DNA from: Bradyrhizobium yuanmingense
GTDB taxonomy: Bacteria; Pseudomonadota; Alphaproteobacteria; Rhizobiales; Xanthobacteraceae
Reading direction: 5' to 3'
Assembly: GCF_900094575.1 (NCBI RefSeq)
Contig: NZ_FMAE01000005.1
Location: 62,001 to 126,000 of the forward strand
Length of the DNA stretch: 64,000 nt
Notes under the pieces: model-generated
The model's database searches: none
What the model was told of the DNA's origin: nothing
What the model saw: the letters and a program-made list of their open reading frames with translations, nothing else
Part shown: positions 42,230-50,266 of the stretch, in pieces
Layout: each line of letters begins with the position of its first letter
Numbering within the stretch: position 1 is the stretch's first letter
Translations under genes and position numbers: made by a program

Positions 42230-42671
42230 GCCGCGCGTGCGCGCATTTCGCCTGATCGCGCTGCTCCTGCTCGCGCTCGGGCTGACCCTGCCGGCGGCGC
42301 CGTCCTTCGCGCAGGCCACCGGTCAGGTCAGAGTGAAGATCGTCAAAGCGGGATTCCTGGCCGGCGGTGGCGTGGGCAGCGGCGTGTTGACGTACCGGGG
42401 CAAGACCTACCCCTTCAACGTCAGCGGCGTGAGCCTGGGCATCACGGTCGGTGCAACGGTCGGCCGCCTCGACGGCTGGGCATCCGGTATCCGGGAGGTC
42501 AGTGACTTCGCCGGCAACTACAGCTCCGTCGGCGGCGGCTTTGCGCTGGTCGGCGGCGCCAATGGTGTGCACCTGCGCAATGAAAAGGGCGTCACGATGG
42601 TGCTGCAAGGCCCGAAGGCGGGACTCGAGCTGGCGGCCAATATCAGTCGGATCACGATCGCTTTGAGGTGA
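42213..42671 (+). CDS. Small exported glycine-rich protein, paralogue of 32637-33077
   Basis: A 152-residue protein: basic N-terminus, hydrophobic segment and cleavage after SFA near residue 32, then 'GQVRVKIVKAGFLAGGGVGS', 'TYRGKTYPFNVSGVSLGIT' and a C-terminal 'GPKAGLELAANISRITIALR'. It shares these landmarks with the protein of the decarboxylase operon. ATG 42213 (GAAGAAGG upstream) lies inside the end of the DUF2950 gene, indicating coupling. Probably a beta-rich periplasmic or outer-membrane protein; no function known. Confidence 0.7.
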   Translation: MPQNPEPRVRAFRLIALLLLALGLTLPAAPSFAQATGQVRVKIVKAGFLAGGGVGSGVLTYRGKTYPFNVSGVSLGITVGATVGRLDGWASGIREVSDFAGNYSSVGGGFALVGGANGVHLRNEKGVTMVLQGPKAGLELAANISRITIALR

Positions 42672-42692
42672 GGCTCAAGCCGGGCGCGCGGA

Positions 42693-43211
42693 TCAAAGCG
42701 TGAGCGACAGGTGCACCGTTCTCGGATCGTCACTCCGCGCGAGCTTGAAGCCCGCCTTCGCGAACACGCTGCGCATGGGCATGTTGTCGGACAGAACCTC
42801 GGCTGTGAGCTCTCTTACGCCTTGTTCGCGCGCGATCTCTGTCAGGTGCCTCAGCAATAAGGAGCCCACCCCGCGACCTTGCCAGGCATCCACCACGACG
42901 AAGGCCATCTCGGCCCGACCGGGCTCGACGATGACGTACCGGCCGCCGCCGATAATGGCGTATCGACCCTGTTCCTCGGCGAGAGCGGCCAGCGCAACGT
43001 GATTGCTGAAATCCACGTCCATGAAGAAGGCACGCTCCTTCTCCGAGAAATGCCGTTTCAAAACGAAGAACCGGTTCTGCAGCGACTGCGGTCCGGTACG
43101 CGCGACGGCGGCGAGCGTGTCCACCTCGTCGCTGGCGCGAAGCGCGCGGACCTGGATCGGGGTGCTGTCCTTCAGCACGGTTTGCACGCTGTAAGTTGCA
43201 GCTTGGGACAT
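42693..43211 (-). CDS. GNAT-family N-acetyltransferase
   Basis: A 172-residue GNAT protein. Motif A is clear: 'EMAFVVVDAWQGRGVGSLLL' contains the R/Q-x-x-G-x-G/A pyrophosphate loop for acetyl-CoA, followed by 'LTAEVLSDNMPMRSVFAKAG', the usual motif B helix. The N-terminal 'IQVRALRASDEVDTLAAV' is a typical beta1-alpha1. The target (protein, amino acid or small molecule) cannot be told. The start is ATG 43211; the frame extends further upstream without support. It is divergent from the DUF3141 gene; the FixK box at 43297 lies 92 bp from its start, so joint control is possible but less certain. Confidence 0.8.
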   Translation of the reverse strand: MSQAATYSVQTVLKDSTPIQVRALRASDEVDTLAAVARTGPQSLQNRFFVLKRHFSEKERAFFMDVDFSNHVALAALAEEQGRYAIIGGGRYVIVEPGRAEMAFVVVDAWQGRGVGSLLLRHLTEIAREQGVRELTAEVLSDNMPMRSVFAKAGFKLARSDDPRTVHLSLTL

Positions 43212-43296
43212 TGCCGATGTCGCTCTTTCAAAACCGCCCGGCCGGGTCTCATGCCCTATAATGCAGGATAGACGCCTCCGAAGCGTGCAGATCATC

Positions 43297-43310
43297 TTGA
43301 CCTAGATCAA
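43297..43310. promoter_or_regulatory. FixK/FNR-type box upstream of the DUF3141-pta-ackA-fabI operon
   Basis: TTGACCTAGATCAA, centred 62 bp before ATG 43366; also 92 bp from the divergent GNAT gene. Confidence 0.75.
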
Positions 43311-43365
43311 CGTTCGTCCTCGCTCCAAGCCGTCAATTGGCCGAGGCGACGGAGAGGTCGAGAAC

Positions 43366-45594
43366 ATGTCCATGCACAAGATGCAAATTCCGGGCGGTCC
43401 CATGTCGGGGCTGGTCGCCTCGGCAGTCGAATACCTCGTCGATGCGGGACAGCGCAGTATCCTGTTCCTGGATATCATGCGCCGGCGCGGGGACCAGTAC
43501 AGGGAGCACCTCGCGCAAACCGCCCCGCATGTTCTGCAATATGCGGCGGAGTTGATCATCGACGGGCGCCAGCTCGCCGAACCCGTCAATTACGCGCTGG
43601 TGCGCATCGTTCCGCCCGCCAACGTCGAGATCGACATGAACCGGCGGCCGTTCGTCGTGGTCGATCCGCGTGCGGGCCACGGCCCCGGCATCGGCGGCTT
43701 CAAGGCCGACAGCGAGATCGGGGTGGCGATGAAAGCAGGCCATCCCTGCTACTTCATCGGATTCCTGCCGGACCCGATGCCCGGTCAGACCATCGAGCGC
43801 ATCGCGCGTGCCGAAGCCATCTTCATCGAAAGGGTCATGAGCCTTCACCCGGATGCCGACGGCAAGCCCTGCGTGATCGGCAATTGTCAGGCCGGATGGG
43901 CCGTCATGATCCTGGCCTCGCTACGTCCCGAGCTATTCGGCCCGCTGATCATCGCCGGCGCGCCGCTGGCCTATTGGGCCGGCGTGCATGGAAAATATCC
44001 GATGCGCTACTCGGGCGGCCTGTTGGGCGGAAGCTGGTTGACGGCCCTGACCTCCGATCTCGGCGCCGGCAAGTTCGATGGTGCTTGGCTGGTGCAGAAC
44101 TTCGAGAACCAGAACCCGTCGAATACGCTCTGGACCAAGCAATACAACGTCTATTCCAAGGTCGACACCGAGGCGGATCGTTACCTCGAATTCGAGCGTT
44201 GGTGGGGCGGCCACGTCAACCTGAACGCCGAGGAGATCCAATTCATCGTCGATGAGCTGTTCGTCGGCAACAACCTCGCGGCCGGCAACATCGAAATGTC
44301 CGATGGCCGGAAGGTCGACCTTCGCAACATCAGATCCCCGATCGTGGTGTTCTGCTCGGAGGGCGACAACATCACGCCGCCGCAGCAGGCGCTGCATTGG
44401 ATCCTCGATTGCTATGCCGATGTCGATGAGATCAGGGCCTATGGCCAGACCATCGTCTACACCGTGCACCAGAACATCGGCCATCTCGGCATCTTCGTCT
44501 CCGGCGGCGTCGCCAAGAAGGAGCACGCGGAATTTTCCAGCAACATCGACCTCATCGACGTTCTGCCGCCCGGACTCTATGAAGCGACGTTCGAGGCGAA
44601 GGATGAGGAAACCGCAAGTTCGGATCTGGTCGTCGGCCAGTGGGTGATGCGCTGCGAAGCGCGGACGCTCGACGACATCCGCGCCATGGGCGGCAATTCG
44701 CCTGAGGACGAGCGACGCTTTGCCACCGCCAAACGAATCTCGGAAATCAACCTGGCGGCCTATCGAAAATTCGTCCAGCCATGGCTCAAGCGCATGGTGA
44801 CGCCACAGATGGCCGAATGGGCTCACAACATGCATCCGCTGCGGCTGCAATACGAGCTGTTCAGCAGCCAGAATCCTTTCATGGCGACGGTGAAATCATT
44901 GGCCGAGAAGGCCGCCGAGAAGCGCAAGCCGGTCGCTGCGGACAATCCGTTCCTGGCGTTCCAGGAGCAGATCTCGAAGCAGGTCGTTCACGCCCTCGAC
45001 AGCTGGCGCGATTCACAGGAGGCGCTCAGCGAAGCGATGTTCCTCAGCGTCTACGGATCCCCGGCGCTCCAGGCGGCGGTCGGGATCGATCCGACGTCCA
45101 CGCCGTCGCGTCGGCGTGAGATGTCCGCCGAGCATCGCACCATGCTCGAGAAGCGCATTGCCGAGCTGAAGTCGCGGATCGGTGAGGGCGGCCTCCGTGA
45201 AGCGGCGTTACGCGCTTTGCTCTATGTCGGCTCGGCACGGGGGATGGTGGACGAACGCAGCATCGAGGCTCTGCGCCGGGTCCGCCGGGATCATGGCGGC
45301 GCACGCATGTCTCTTGCCGAGTTCAAGATGCTGGTACGCGAGCAGTTCTTCATGCTGCTGCTCGACCGGGAAGGGGCGCTCGCTGCAATCCCGAAATTGC
45401 TGCCTGACGACATGAACGTTCGCCGCGCAGCATTCGAGGCGATCGAGCAGGTGCTGTCGGCCAGTGCGGATGTCACCGGCGAGCGCGCCAACCGGCTGCG
45501 GCAGATCGCCGGCCTGTTTGGCCTCGACACCGCGGAAGGTGCCGAAAGGGCGTCGAACGTTGCCCCTTTCGATCCCAAGGCGAAGGCGTCGTAA
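43366..45594 (+). CDS. DUF3141 protein, PHA-synthase-like alpha/beta hydrolase
   Basis: A 742-residue protein. Residues ~80-400 are an alpha/beta hydrolase related to poly(3-hydroxyalkanoate) synthases: 'RPFVVVDPRAGHGPGIGGFK', a nucleophile elbow 'VIGNCQAGWAVMILAS' with Cys in the Ser/Cys position (as in PhaC), and 'PIVVFCSEGDNITPPQQAL' followed by the histidine of 'HQNIGHLGIFVSG'. The rest is helical with 'LRRVRRDHGGARMSLAEFK', unlike PhaC. DUF3141 proteins have been annotated as PHA synthase-like, but activity is unproven. It heads an operon with pta, ackA and fabI (gaps 29, 5 and -4 bp). A role in handling hydroxyacyl-CoA under low oxygen is inference. Confidence 0.82.
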   Translation: MSMHKMQIPGGPMSGLVASAVEYLVDAGQRSILFLDIMRRRGDQYREHLAQTAPHVLQYAAELIIDGRQLAEPVNYALVRIVPPANVEIDMNRRPFVVVDPRAGHGPGIGGFKADSEIGVAMKAGHPCYFIGFLPDPMPGQTIERIARAEAIFIERVMSLHPDADGKPCVIGNCQAGWAVMILASLRPELFGPLIIAGAPLAYWAGVHGKYPMRYSGGLLGGSWLTALTSDLGAGKFDGAWLVQNFENQNPSNTLWTKQYNVYSKVDTEADRYLEFERWWGGHVNLNAEEIQFIVDELFVGNNLAAGNIEMSDGRKVDLRNIRSPIVVFCSEGDNITPPQQALHWILDCYADVDEIRAYGQTIVYTVHQNIGHLGIFVSGGVAKKEHAEFSSNIDLIDVLPPGLYEATFEAKDEETASSDLVVGQWVMRCEARTLDDIRAMGGNSPEDERRFATAKRISEINLAAYRKFVQPWLKRMVTPQMAEWAHNMHPLRLQYELFSSQNPFMATVKSLAEKAAEKRKPVAADNPFLAFQEQISKQVVHALDSWRDSQEALSEAMFLSVYGSPALQAAVGIDPTSTPSRRREMSAEHRTMLEKRIAELKSRIGEGGLREAALRALLYVGSARGMVDERSIEALRRVRRDHGGARMSLAEFKMLVREQFFMLLLDREGALAAIPKLLPDDMNVRRAAFEAIEQVLSASADVTGERANRLRQIAGLFGLDTAEGAERASNVAPFDPKAKAS

Positions 45595-45623
45595 CGCGAG
45601 TTGCAAGGATCGGGAGCGACATC

Positions 45624-46586
45624 ATGTCAGCAGATGCGACGGCCACGCAGTCTCCCAGCAAGTATGATCGCCTGATCGCGGCGGCCAGGGCAATCCCGCC
45701 GACGCCGACCGTCGTGGTGCATCCCTGCGATGAGACATCCTTGCGCGGCGCCGTCGACAGCGCGTCTGCCGGCATCATCCGGCCGCTCCTGGTCGGACCG
45801 GAGCGGAAGATCCGGGATACGGCTGGCACGTTCGGCCTGGACATCTCGGGTTATGAGATCGTGGATGCCGCGCACAGCGACGAAGCCGCGGCGAGGGGTG
45901 TCGAATTGATCCATGCCGCGCGCGGCGAACTGCTCATGAAGGGCAGCCTTCACACCGACGAGCTGATGCGAGCCGTCACGGCCAAAGTCGGGGGATTGCG
46001 CACCGATCGGCGCATCAGCCACGTTTTCGTCATGGATGTGCCGGCCTACGCCGAGACGATCTTCGTCACTGACGCCGCAATCAACATCTTCCCCGATCTG
46101 GACGCCAAGCGGGACATCATTCAGAACGCGATCGATCTCTACAATCAGGCGGGCTTCGGCAAGTCGCCGCGGGTGGCCATCCTTTCCGCGGTCGAAACCG
46201 TCACATCGAAGATTCCATCCACGATCGAGGCCGCGGCGCTCTGCAAAATGGCGGATCGCGGCCAGATCACGGGCGGCGTGCTCGACGGGCCGCTGGCGTT
46301 CGACAACGCGATCGACCTCGAATCCGCACGGATCAAGGGCATCAAGTCCGAGGTGGCCGGCCGCGCTCAGATCCTGGTCGTGCCCGATCTCGAAGCGGGC
46401 AACATGCTGGCCAAGAACCTCGCCTATTTCGCCAAGGCCGACGGCGCCGGCATTGTGCTCGGCGCGCGCGTCCCCGTCGTCCTGACCTCGCGTGCGGACA
46501 GCCCAAGAGCGCGGATGGCGTCCTGCGCGGTTGCTGCACTTTATGCTCACGCGCGGCGCCAGAAGGCGCCGACAGTCGCGGCGTGA
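45624..46586 (+). CDS. pta: Phosphate acetyltransferase / phosphate acyltransferase
   Basis: A 320-residue PTA_PTB-family enzyme. Typical landmarks are 'GIIRPLLVGPERKIRDTA', 'EAAARGVELIHAARGELLMK', 'RRISHVFVMDVPAYAETIFV', 'ITGGVLDGPLAFDNAIDLES' and 'QILVVPDLEAGNMLAKNLAY'. It would convert acetyl-CoA (or another acyl-CoA) and phosphate into acyl phosphate and CoA in the cytoplasm. Its size matches the short catalytic-only type. It is followed directly by acetate kinase, so the pair makes ATP from acetyl-CoA. An alternative reading is a phosphate butyryltransferase; the residues do not separate these. Confidence 0.9.
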   Translation: MSADATATQSPSKYDRLIAAARAIPPTPTVVVHPCDETSLRGAVDSASAGIIRPLLVGPERKIRDTAGTFGLDISGYEIVDAAHSDEAAARGVELIHAARGELLMKGSLHTDELMRAVTAKVGGLRTDRRISHVFVMDVPAYAETIFVTDAAINIFPDLDAKRDIIQNAIDLYNQAGFGKSPRVAILSAVETVTSKIPSTIEAAALCKMADRGQITGGVLDGPLAFDNAIDLESARIKGIKSEVAGRAQILVVPDLEAGNMLAKNLAYFAKADGAGIVLGARVPVVLTSRADSPRARMASCAVAALYAHARRQKAPTVAA

Positions 46587-46591
46587 CCGCC

Positions 46592-47806
46592 ATGGACAGC
46601 ATACTCGTCGTCAACGCCGGCTCCTCGAGCGTCAAGTTCCAGGTCTTTGCGGTCGAGGGTGAGGGCGTTCTGCGCCGCCTGATCAAGGGGCAGGTGGACG
46701 GCATCGGCAGCCGTCCGCGCTTGCGGGCAAGCAGGGCAGGCAACGATCCCATGGCGGACCGGGCCTATCCGATCGAGGCCATTCCGGACGTGCCGGCGGC
46801 GATGCAAGTCGCGGGGGAATGGCTGCGGAACGAGGCGCGCATCCATCCATTGGCGGTCGGGCATCGCGTCGTCCATGGCGGGCCGGATCATGAGCGGCCA
46901 ATTCTTGTCGATCATGGCGTGGTGGCACGTCTGGAACGCTTCGTCACGTTGGCGCCGCTGCATCAGCCGCACAATCTGGCGCCGATCCGCTCGATCCTGG
47001 CCAATTTCCCGACGATCCCGCAGGTCGCGTGCTTCGACACCGCGTTCCACCGCACGCACGGTCCGCTGGCCGATCATTACGCCATCCCCCACCAGCTCCA
47101 CGCCGAAGGTGTGCGGCGCTACGGCTTTCACGGGCTCTCCTATGAGTACATCTCCAGGGCGCTGCCGCAGATCGCGCCAGACGTCGCGAAGCGCCGGGTG
47201 ATTGTCGCCCATCTCGGCAGTGGCGCGTCGATGTGCGCGATGAAGAACGGGCTGAGCGTCGAGAGCACGATGGGATTCACCGCGCTCGATGGGCTGCCGA
47301 TGGGCACGCGTCCGGGCCAGCTCGATCCGGGGGTCGTGCTGTACCTATTGTCCGAGAAGGGGATGACGGCATCGAAGGTGCAGGATTTCCTCTATCGCGA
47401 TTGCGGATTGAAGGGGCTTTCCGGGGTCAGCAACGACATGCGCGAGCTAGAGACGAGTGCGGAGCCACAAGCGAAGCTGGCGGTCGACTATTTCGTCTAT
47501 CGGATCGGCCTTAACGCCGGCATGCTGGCGGCGGCGCTGCAGGGGATCGACGCCTTCGTCTTCACCGCCGGCATCGGGGAGAACTCGAGCAGTATCCGCG
47601 CACGCGTGGCGGAGCAACTCGGCTGGCTTGGCGTGGCACTCGACCCGGCCGAGAACACACGCCATTCGCGGCTGATATCGGCAAGGACGAGTCTCGTTCC
47701 GGTCTACGTCGTCCCGACGGACGAGGAGCTCATGATCGCGCAGCACACGCTGGCGCTGCTGATGAACGGCCAATCGCCCAACCCAAGACAAGAGAGGGTG
47801 TCATGA
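46592..47806 (+). CDS. ackA: Acetate kinase
   Basis: A 404-residue member of the acetate/propionate kinase family. 'ILVVNAGSSSVKFQVF' is the N-terminal signature, 'GHRVVHGG' and 'FDTAFHRTHGPLADHYAIP' carry catalytic Arg/His positions, and 'HLGSGASMCAMKNGLSVEST' with 'FTAGIGENSSSIRARV' complete the ASKHA fold. It transfers phosphate from acetyl phosphate to ADP. ATG 46592 is used; GTG 46583, overlapping the pta stop, is an equally possible coupled start. It works with pta in this FixK-linked operon, fitting overflow or fermentative ATP formation when oxygen is scarce. Confidence 0.93.
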   Translation: MDSILVVNAGSSSVKFQVFAVEGEGVLRRLIKGQVDGIGSRPRLRASRAGNDPMADRAYPIEAIPDVPAAMQVAGEWLRNEARIHPLAVGHRVVHGGPDHERPILVDHGVVARLERFVTLAPLHQPHNLAPIRSILANFPTIPQVACFDTAFHRTHGPLADHYAIPHQLHAEGVRRYGFHGLSYEYISRALPQIAPDVAKRRVIVAHLGSGASMCAMKNGLSVESTMGFTALDGLPMGTRPGQLDPGVVLYLLSEKGMTASKVQDFLYRDCGLKGLSGVSNDMRELETSAEPQAKLAVDYFVYRIGLNAGMLAAALQGIDAFVFTAGIGENSSSIRARVAEQLGWLGVALDPAENTRHSRLISARTSLVPVYVVPTDEELMIAQHTLALLMNGQSPNPRQERVS

Positions 47807-48591
47807 TTCCAGTATTTCCGGACAGCAAGGTCGCTCTGAAGGGGAAGAAGGGCCTCGTCGTCGGCATCGCTAACGACCAGTCGATCGCCTGGGGTTGCGC
47901 CAGGGCGTTTCGCGCGCTCGGCGCCGACCTCGCCGTCACCTATCTGAACGACCGCGCCAAGAAGCACGTCGAGCCGCTGGCGCAGGCGCTCGAAGCGCCG
48001 ATCTTCCTGCCGCTCGACGTCATGGTCGAAGGCCAGACCGAGGCGGTCTTCGAGCGGATCGAGTCGGAGTGGGGGCAGCTCGATTTCCTGCTTCATTCCA
48101 TCGCCTTCTCGCCGAAGGAAGCACTGCACGGCCGCGTCGTCGATGTCGGCCGCGACGGCTTTCTGAAGACCATGGACGTCTCCTGCTGGTCCTTCCTGCG
48201 GATGGCACATCTGGCCGAACCCCTGATGAAGAACGGCGGCACGATGTTCACCATGACCTATTACGGCAGCCAGATGGTGGTGGAGAACTACAACATCATG
48301 GGCGTCGCCAAGGCGGCGCTCGAGGCCGCCGTTCGCTACGCCGCTGCCGAGCTCGGTCCGAAGGGCATCCGCGTGCACGCGATCTCGCCGGGACCGCTCG
48401 CGACCCGCGCAGCCTCCGGCATTCCGGAGTTCGACGAGCTGATGGACAAGGCGCAATCCAAGGCGCCCTCGCGCAGCCTCGTCAGCATCGACGATGTCGG
48501 CAATGCCACCGCGTTCCTGGCGCTCGACGGCGCCAAGCTGATCACCGGTGGCGTGCTCTATATCGACGGCGGCTATCACATCATCGATTGA
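47803..48591 (+). CDS. fabI: Enoyl-[acyl-carrier-protein] reductase (NADH), FabI type
   Basis: A 262-residue SDR-family FabI. The NAD-binding start 'KKGLVVGIANDQSIAWGCA' is the FabI-specific variant of the Rossmann motif, and the catalytic pair sits in 'YNIMGVAK' (Tyr163 and Lys170 by count). It reduces enoyl-ACP in fatty acid elongation. Being the last gene of the DUF3141-pta-ackA operon (ATG overlaps the ackA stop) it is probably a second, accessory FabI that may serve acyl redox balance rather than bulk lipid synthesis; that is inference. A decayed fragment of another copy lies at 53653-53716. Confidence 0.92.
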   Translation: MIPVFPDSKVALKGKKGLVVGIANDQSIAWGCARAFRALGADLAVTYLNDRAKKHVEPLAQALEAPIFLPLDVMVEGQTEAVFERIESEWGQLDFLLHSIAFSPKEALHGRVVDVGRDGFLKTMDVSCWSFLRMAHLAEPLMKNGGTMFTMTYYGSQMVVENYNIMGVAKAALEAAVRYAAAELGPKGIRVHAISPGPLATRAASGIPEFDELMDKAQSKAPSRSLVSIDDVGNATAFLALDGAKLITGGVLYIDGGYHIID

Positions 48592-48610
48592 CCGGCGCAA
48601 CCGCGCGTGG

Positions 48611-49210
48611 TCATGCCGGCGGTGCGCCGATGCCGATGCTCTCAAGTAATTCGCGCCAGAGCTTGCGGACTCCGGCGTGACGCTGCGCGAGCGCCGCACT
48701 GACCGCGTCGCGATGCGGCGCAAGATCTGTGCTCTTCAGAAACAGAATCTGGGCCTGCAACAGCCGGCCACTCTCGAATTCGATCCGGCGTAGCGCCATA
48801 ACAAAAGGATCCTGCGCATTGGCCTCGATCGGTAGGAGCGCAGCCGGCCGTATACCGGCATGCACGGCGTGGGCAAGCGCTGCGAGGTGAATCATTTGGG
48901 CAAGGCGAGGGTCTGCGATCCCTTCGACCGGTGCAGGCAGCCAGGCGGACTCCCAGGAGGCGAACATGTAACCCAGGGAAGGATCCACCACCCAGGACGT
49001 GGCGCGCAGCAGCAGCGAGACGATCTCGGTCTCGCGATAAAATTGAGCATTCAATTCGGTCTGCCATGCCGCGTCGAGCCTCGCGGGCAGCATGAAAGCG
49101 AATTGCCGGGCCAGGGCGCCGTGGGCCGAGATCAGGAATGCTGCGACCTTCGTCTGCTGGTACGGTGGAATGCGGCCGTCCGGCGCGACGGGACCGAGGA
49201 AGCCGCTCAT
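48611..49210 (-). CDS. Hypothetical protein paired with an alpha/beta hydrolase (199 aa)
   Basis: A 199-residue, largely helical soluble protein beginning 'MSGFLGPVAPDGRIPPYQQT'. It has no signal peptide, membrane helix or cysteine motif, and no domain I recognise. It starts inside the stop of the upstream hydrolase gene (ATGA overlap), so the two are translationally coupled and probably cooperate. Convergent with fabI, 19 bp away. The reading frame extends past this ATG in the neighbouring gene's region, but the coupled ATG is the natural start. Confidence 0.68.
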   Translation of the reverse strand: MSGFLGPVAPDGRIPPYQQTKVAAFLISAHGALARQFAFMLPARLDAAWQTELNAQFYRETEIVSLLLRATSWVVDPSLGYMFASWESAWLPAPVEGIADPRLAQMIHLAALAHAVHAGIRPAALLPIEANAQDPFVMALRRIEFESGRLLQAQILFLKSTDLAPHRDAVSAALAQRHAGVRKLWRELLESIGIGAPPA

Positions 49211-50133
49211 GGCAGCGCTCGCTTGACCGGGATGGCACGCAGATGATCGTAGCCGGCAGGAAACGGCGTGAGCTCGCCGCCGGGCTGGTCCGACGCCACC
49301 CAGACCGCTTGATTGCCCTGCCAGCGGCCGGCCAGCACGTCTTCGGCAAAGCGCGCCAGCAGATCGGCGGTCAGTGTCCCTTTCTCCAGCGTGAAGGCGT
49401 GATAGGCCCTGGGGATGATCACCAATGAGCTGTTCTGAATCTCGACTCGCAATGTTTCGTGGAGACCCCGCGGCGTGAGAAAGTCGAACTCGCCGTTGAG
49501 AATCATGGTCGGAACGGCGATCGCGGACAGGTGCGGCGTGAGCGGCTGGAAGTCGAGGAAGGATTCCATCAGGTTTTGCAGCGCGTAGACGTCGTTGACC
49601 AGCCAACCTTGCCGCTTCACGCTATCGAGCTTGTCCAGCAGCGGCTTCAGCCATTGGTCCGAGAGGTTCATGGGCAACAGGAGATCCTGGAGGTAACTCG
49701 TGCCACCGAGGATCAGGCCGGTCCGCAGCGCATTGCCAAGCAGCAAGAGTTGCGGCGACAGCTCCGCAAAGCAGCTCATCGGCACCAGCCCGGCCAGCCG
49801 CTTGCCGTGCTCGATCGCATATCGCAGCGCGATCAGGCCGCCAAAGCTGATCCCGCTCAGAAAGACCGGACCGTCTCCCAGTTCGTCGATCAGGAGGCGC
49901 AAGGCAGCGACCTGATCGTCCTGGCTGATGAAGAGCCTCGGCTTGTCGGAGGCGCCCTGGCCGAGCAGATCGAAGGTCGCAACGCGAAAGCCTCGCGCCG
50001 ATAGGGCCTCGCGATACGTGCCCCACAGCTCGGAATATTGCGTCAGCCCGTTCACGAGAACATAGGCCGGTGCGCCCGTCGGACCGTCGAGCTCATAGCG
50101 GATCCGATATGAGCCGTGGCTGAGGAAAGGCAT
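49207..50133 (-). CDS. Alpha/beta hydrolase
   Basis: A 308-residue cytoplasmic alpha/beta hydrolase. The fold landmarks are 'APAYVLVNGLTQYSELWGTY' (oxyanion region), 'RVATFDLLGQGASDKP', the nucleophile elbow 'FLSGISFGGLIALRYA', the acid near 'LNGEFDFLTPRGLH' and His in 'RAYHAFTLEKG'. A full Ser-Asp-His triad is therefore likely. The substrate is unknown. First gene of a two-gene minus-strand unit with the 199-residue protein. The FixK box at 50195 lies 68 bp from its start and may drive it as well as the divergent tandem hydrolase. A decayed copy of its C-terminal region lies at 55750-55830. Confidence 0.82.
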   Translation of the reverse strand: MPFLSHGSYRIRYELDGPTGAPAYVLVNGLTQYSELWGTYREALSARGFRVATFDLLGQGASDKPRLFISQDDQVAALRLLIDELGDGPVFLSGISFGGLIALRYAIEHGKRLAGLVPMSCFAELSPQLLLLGNALRTGLILGGTSYLQDLLLPMNLSDQWLKPLLDKLDSVKRQGWLVNDVYALQNLMESFLDFQPLTPHLSAIAVPTMILNGEFDFLTPRGLHETLRVEIQNSSLVIIPRAYHAFTLEKGTLTADLLARFAEDVLAGRWQGNQAVWVASDQPGGELTPFPAGYDHLRAIPVKRALP

Positions 50134-50194
50134 CGCGAGGGTACTGCCGGTGTCTTGATGCCCGCGATCCTCGATCTCCGCGAGTGGAATTCCA

Positions 50195-50208
50195 TTGAGC
50201 TAGATCAA
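50195..50208. promoter_or_regulatory. FixK/FNR-type box in a divergent promoter
   Basis: TTGAGCTAGATCAA, centred 65 bp before ATG 50267 (plus) and 68 bp before ATG 50133 (minus). Nearly symmetric spacing suits bidirectional control. Confidence 0.72.
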
Positions 50209-50266
50209 ACCTTCCCCGGCCGCCCTGCCTAGCGTTTCAGGAAAATCTTCCAGGGAGGATCGCATC

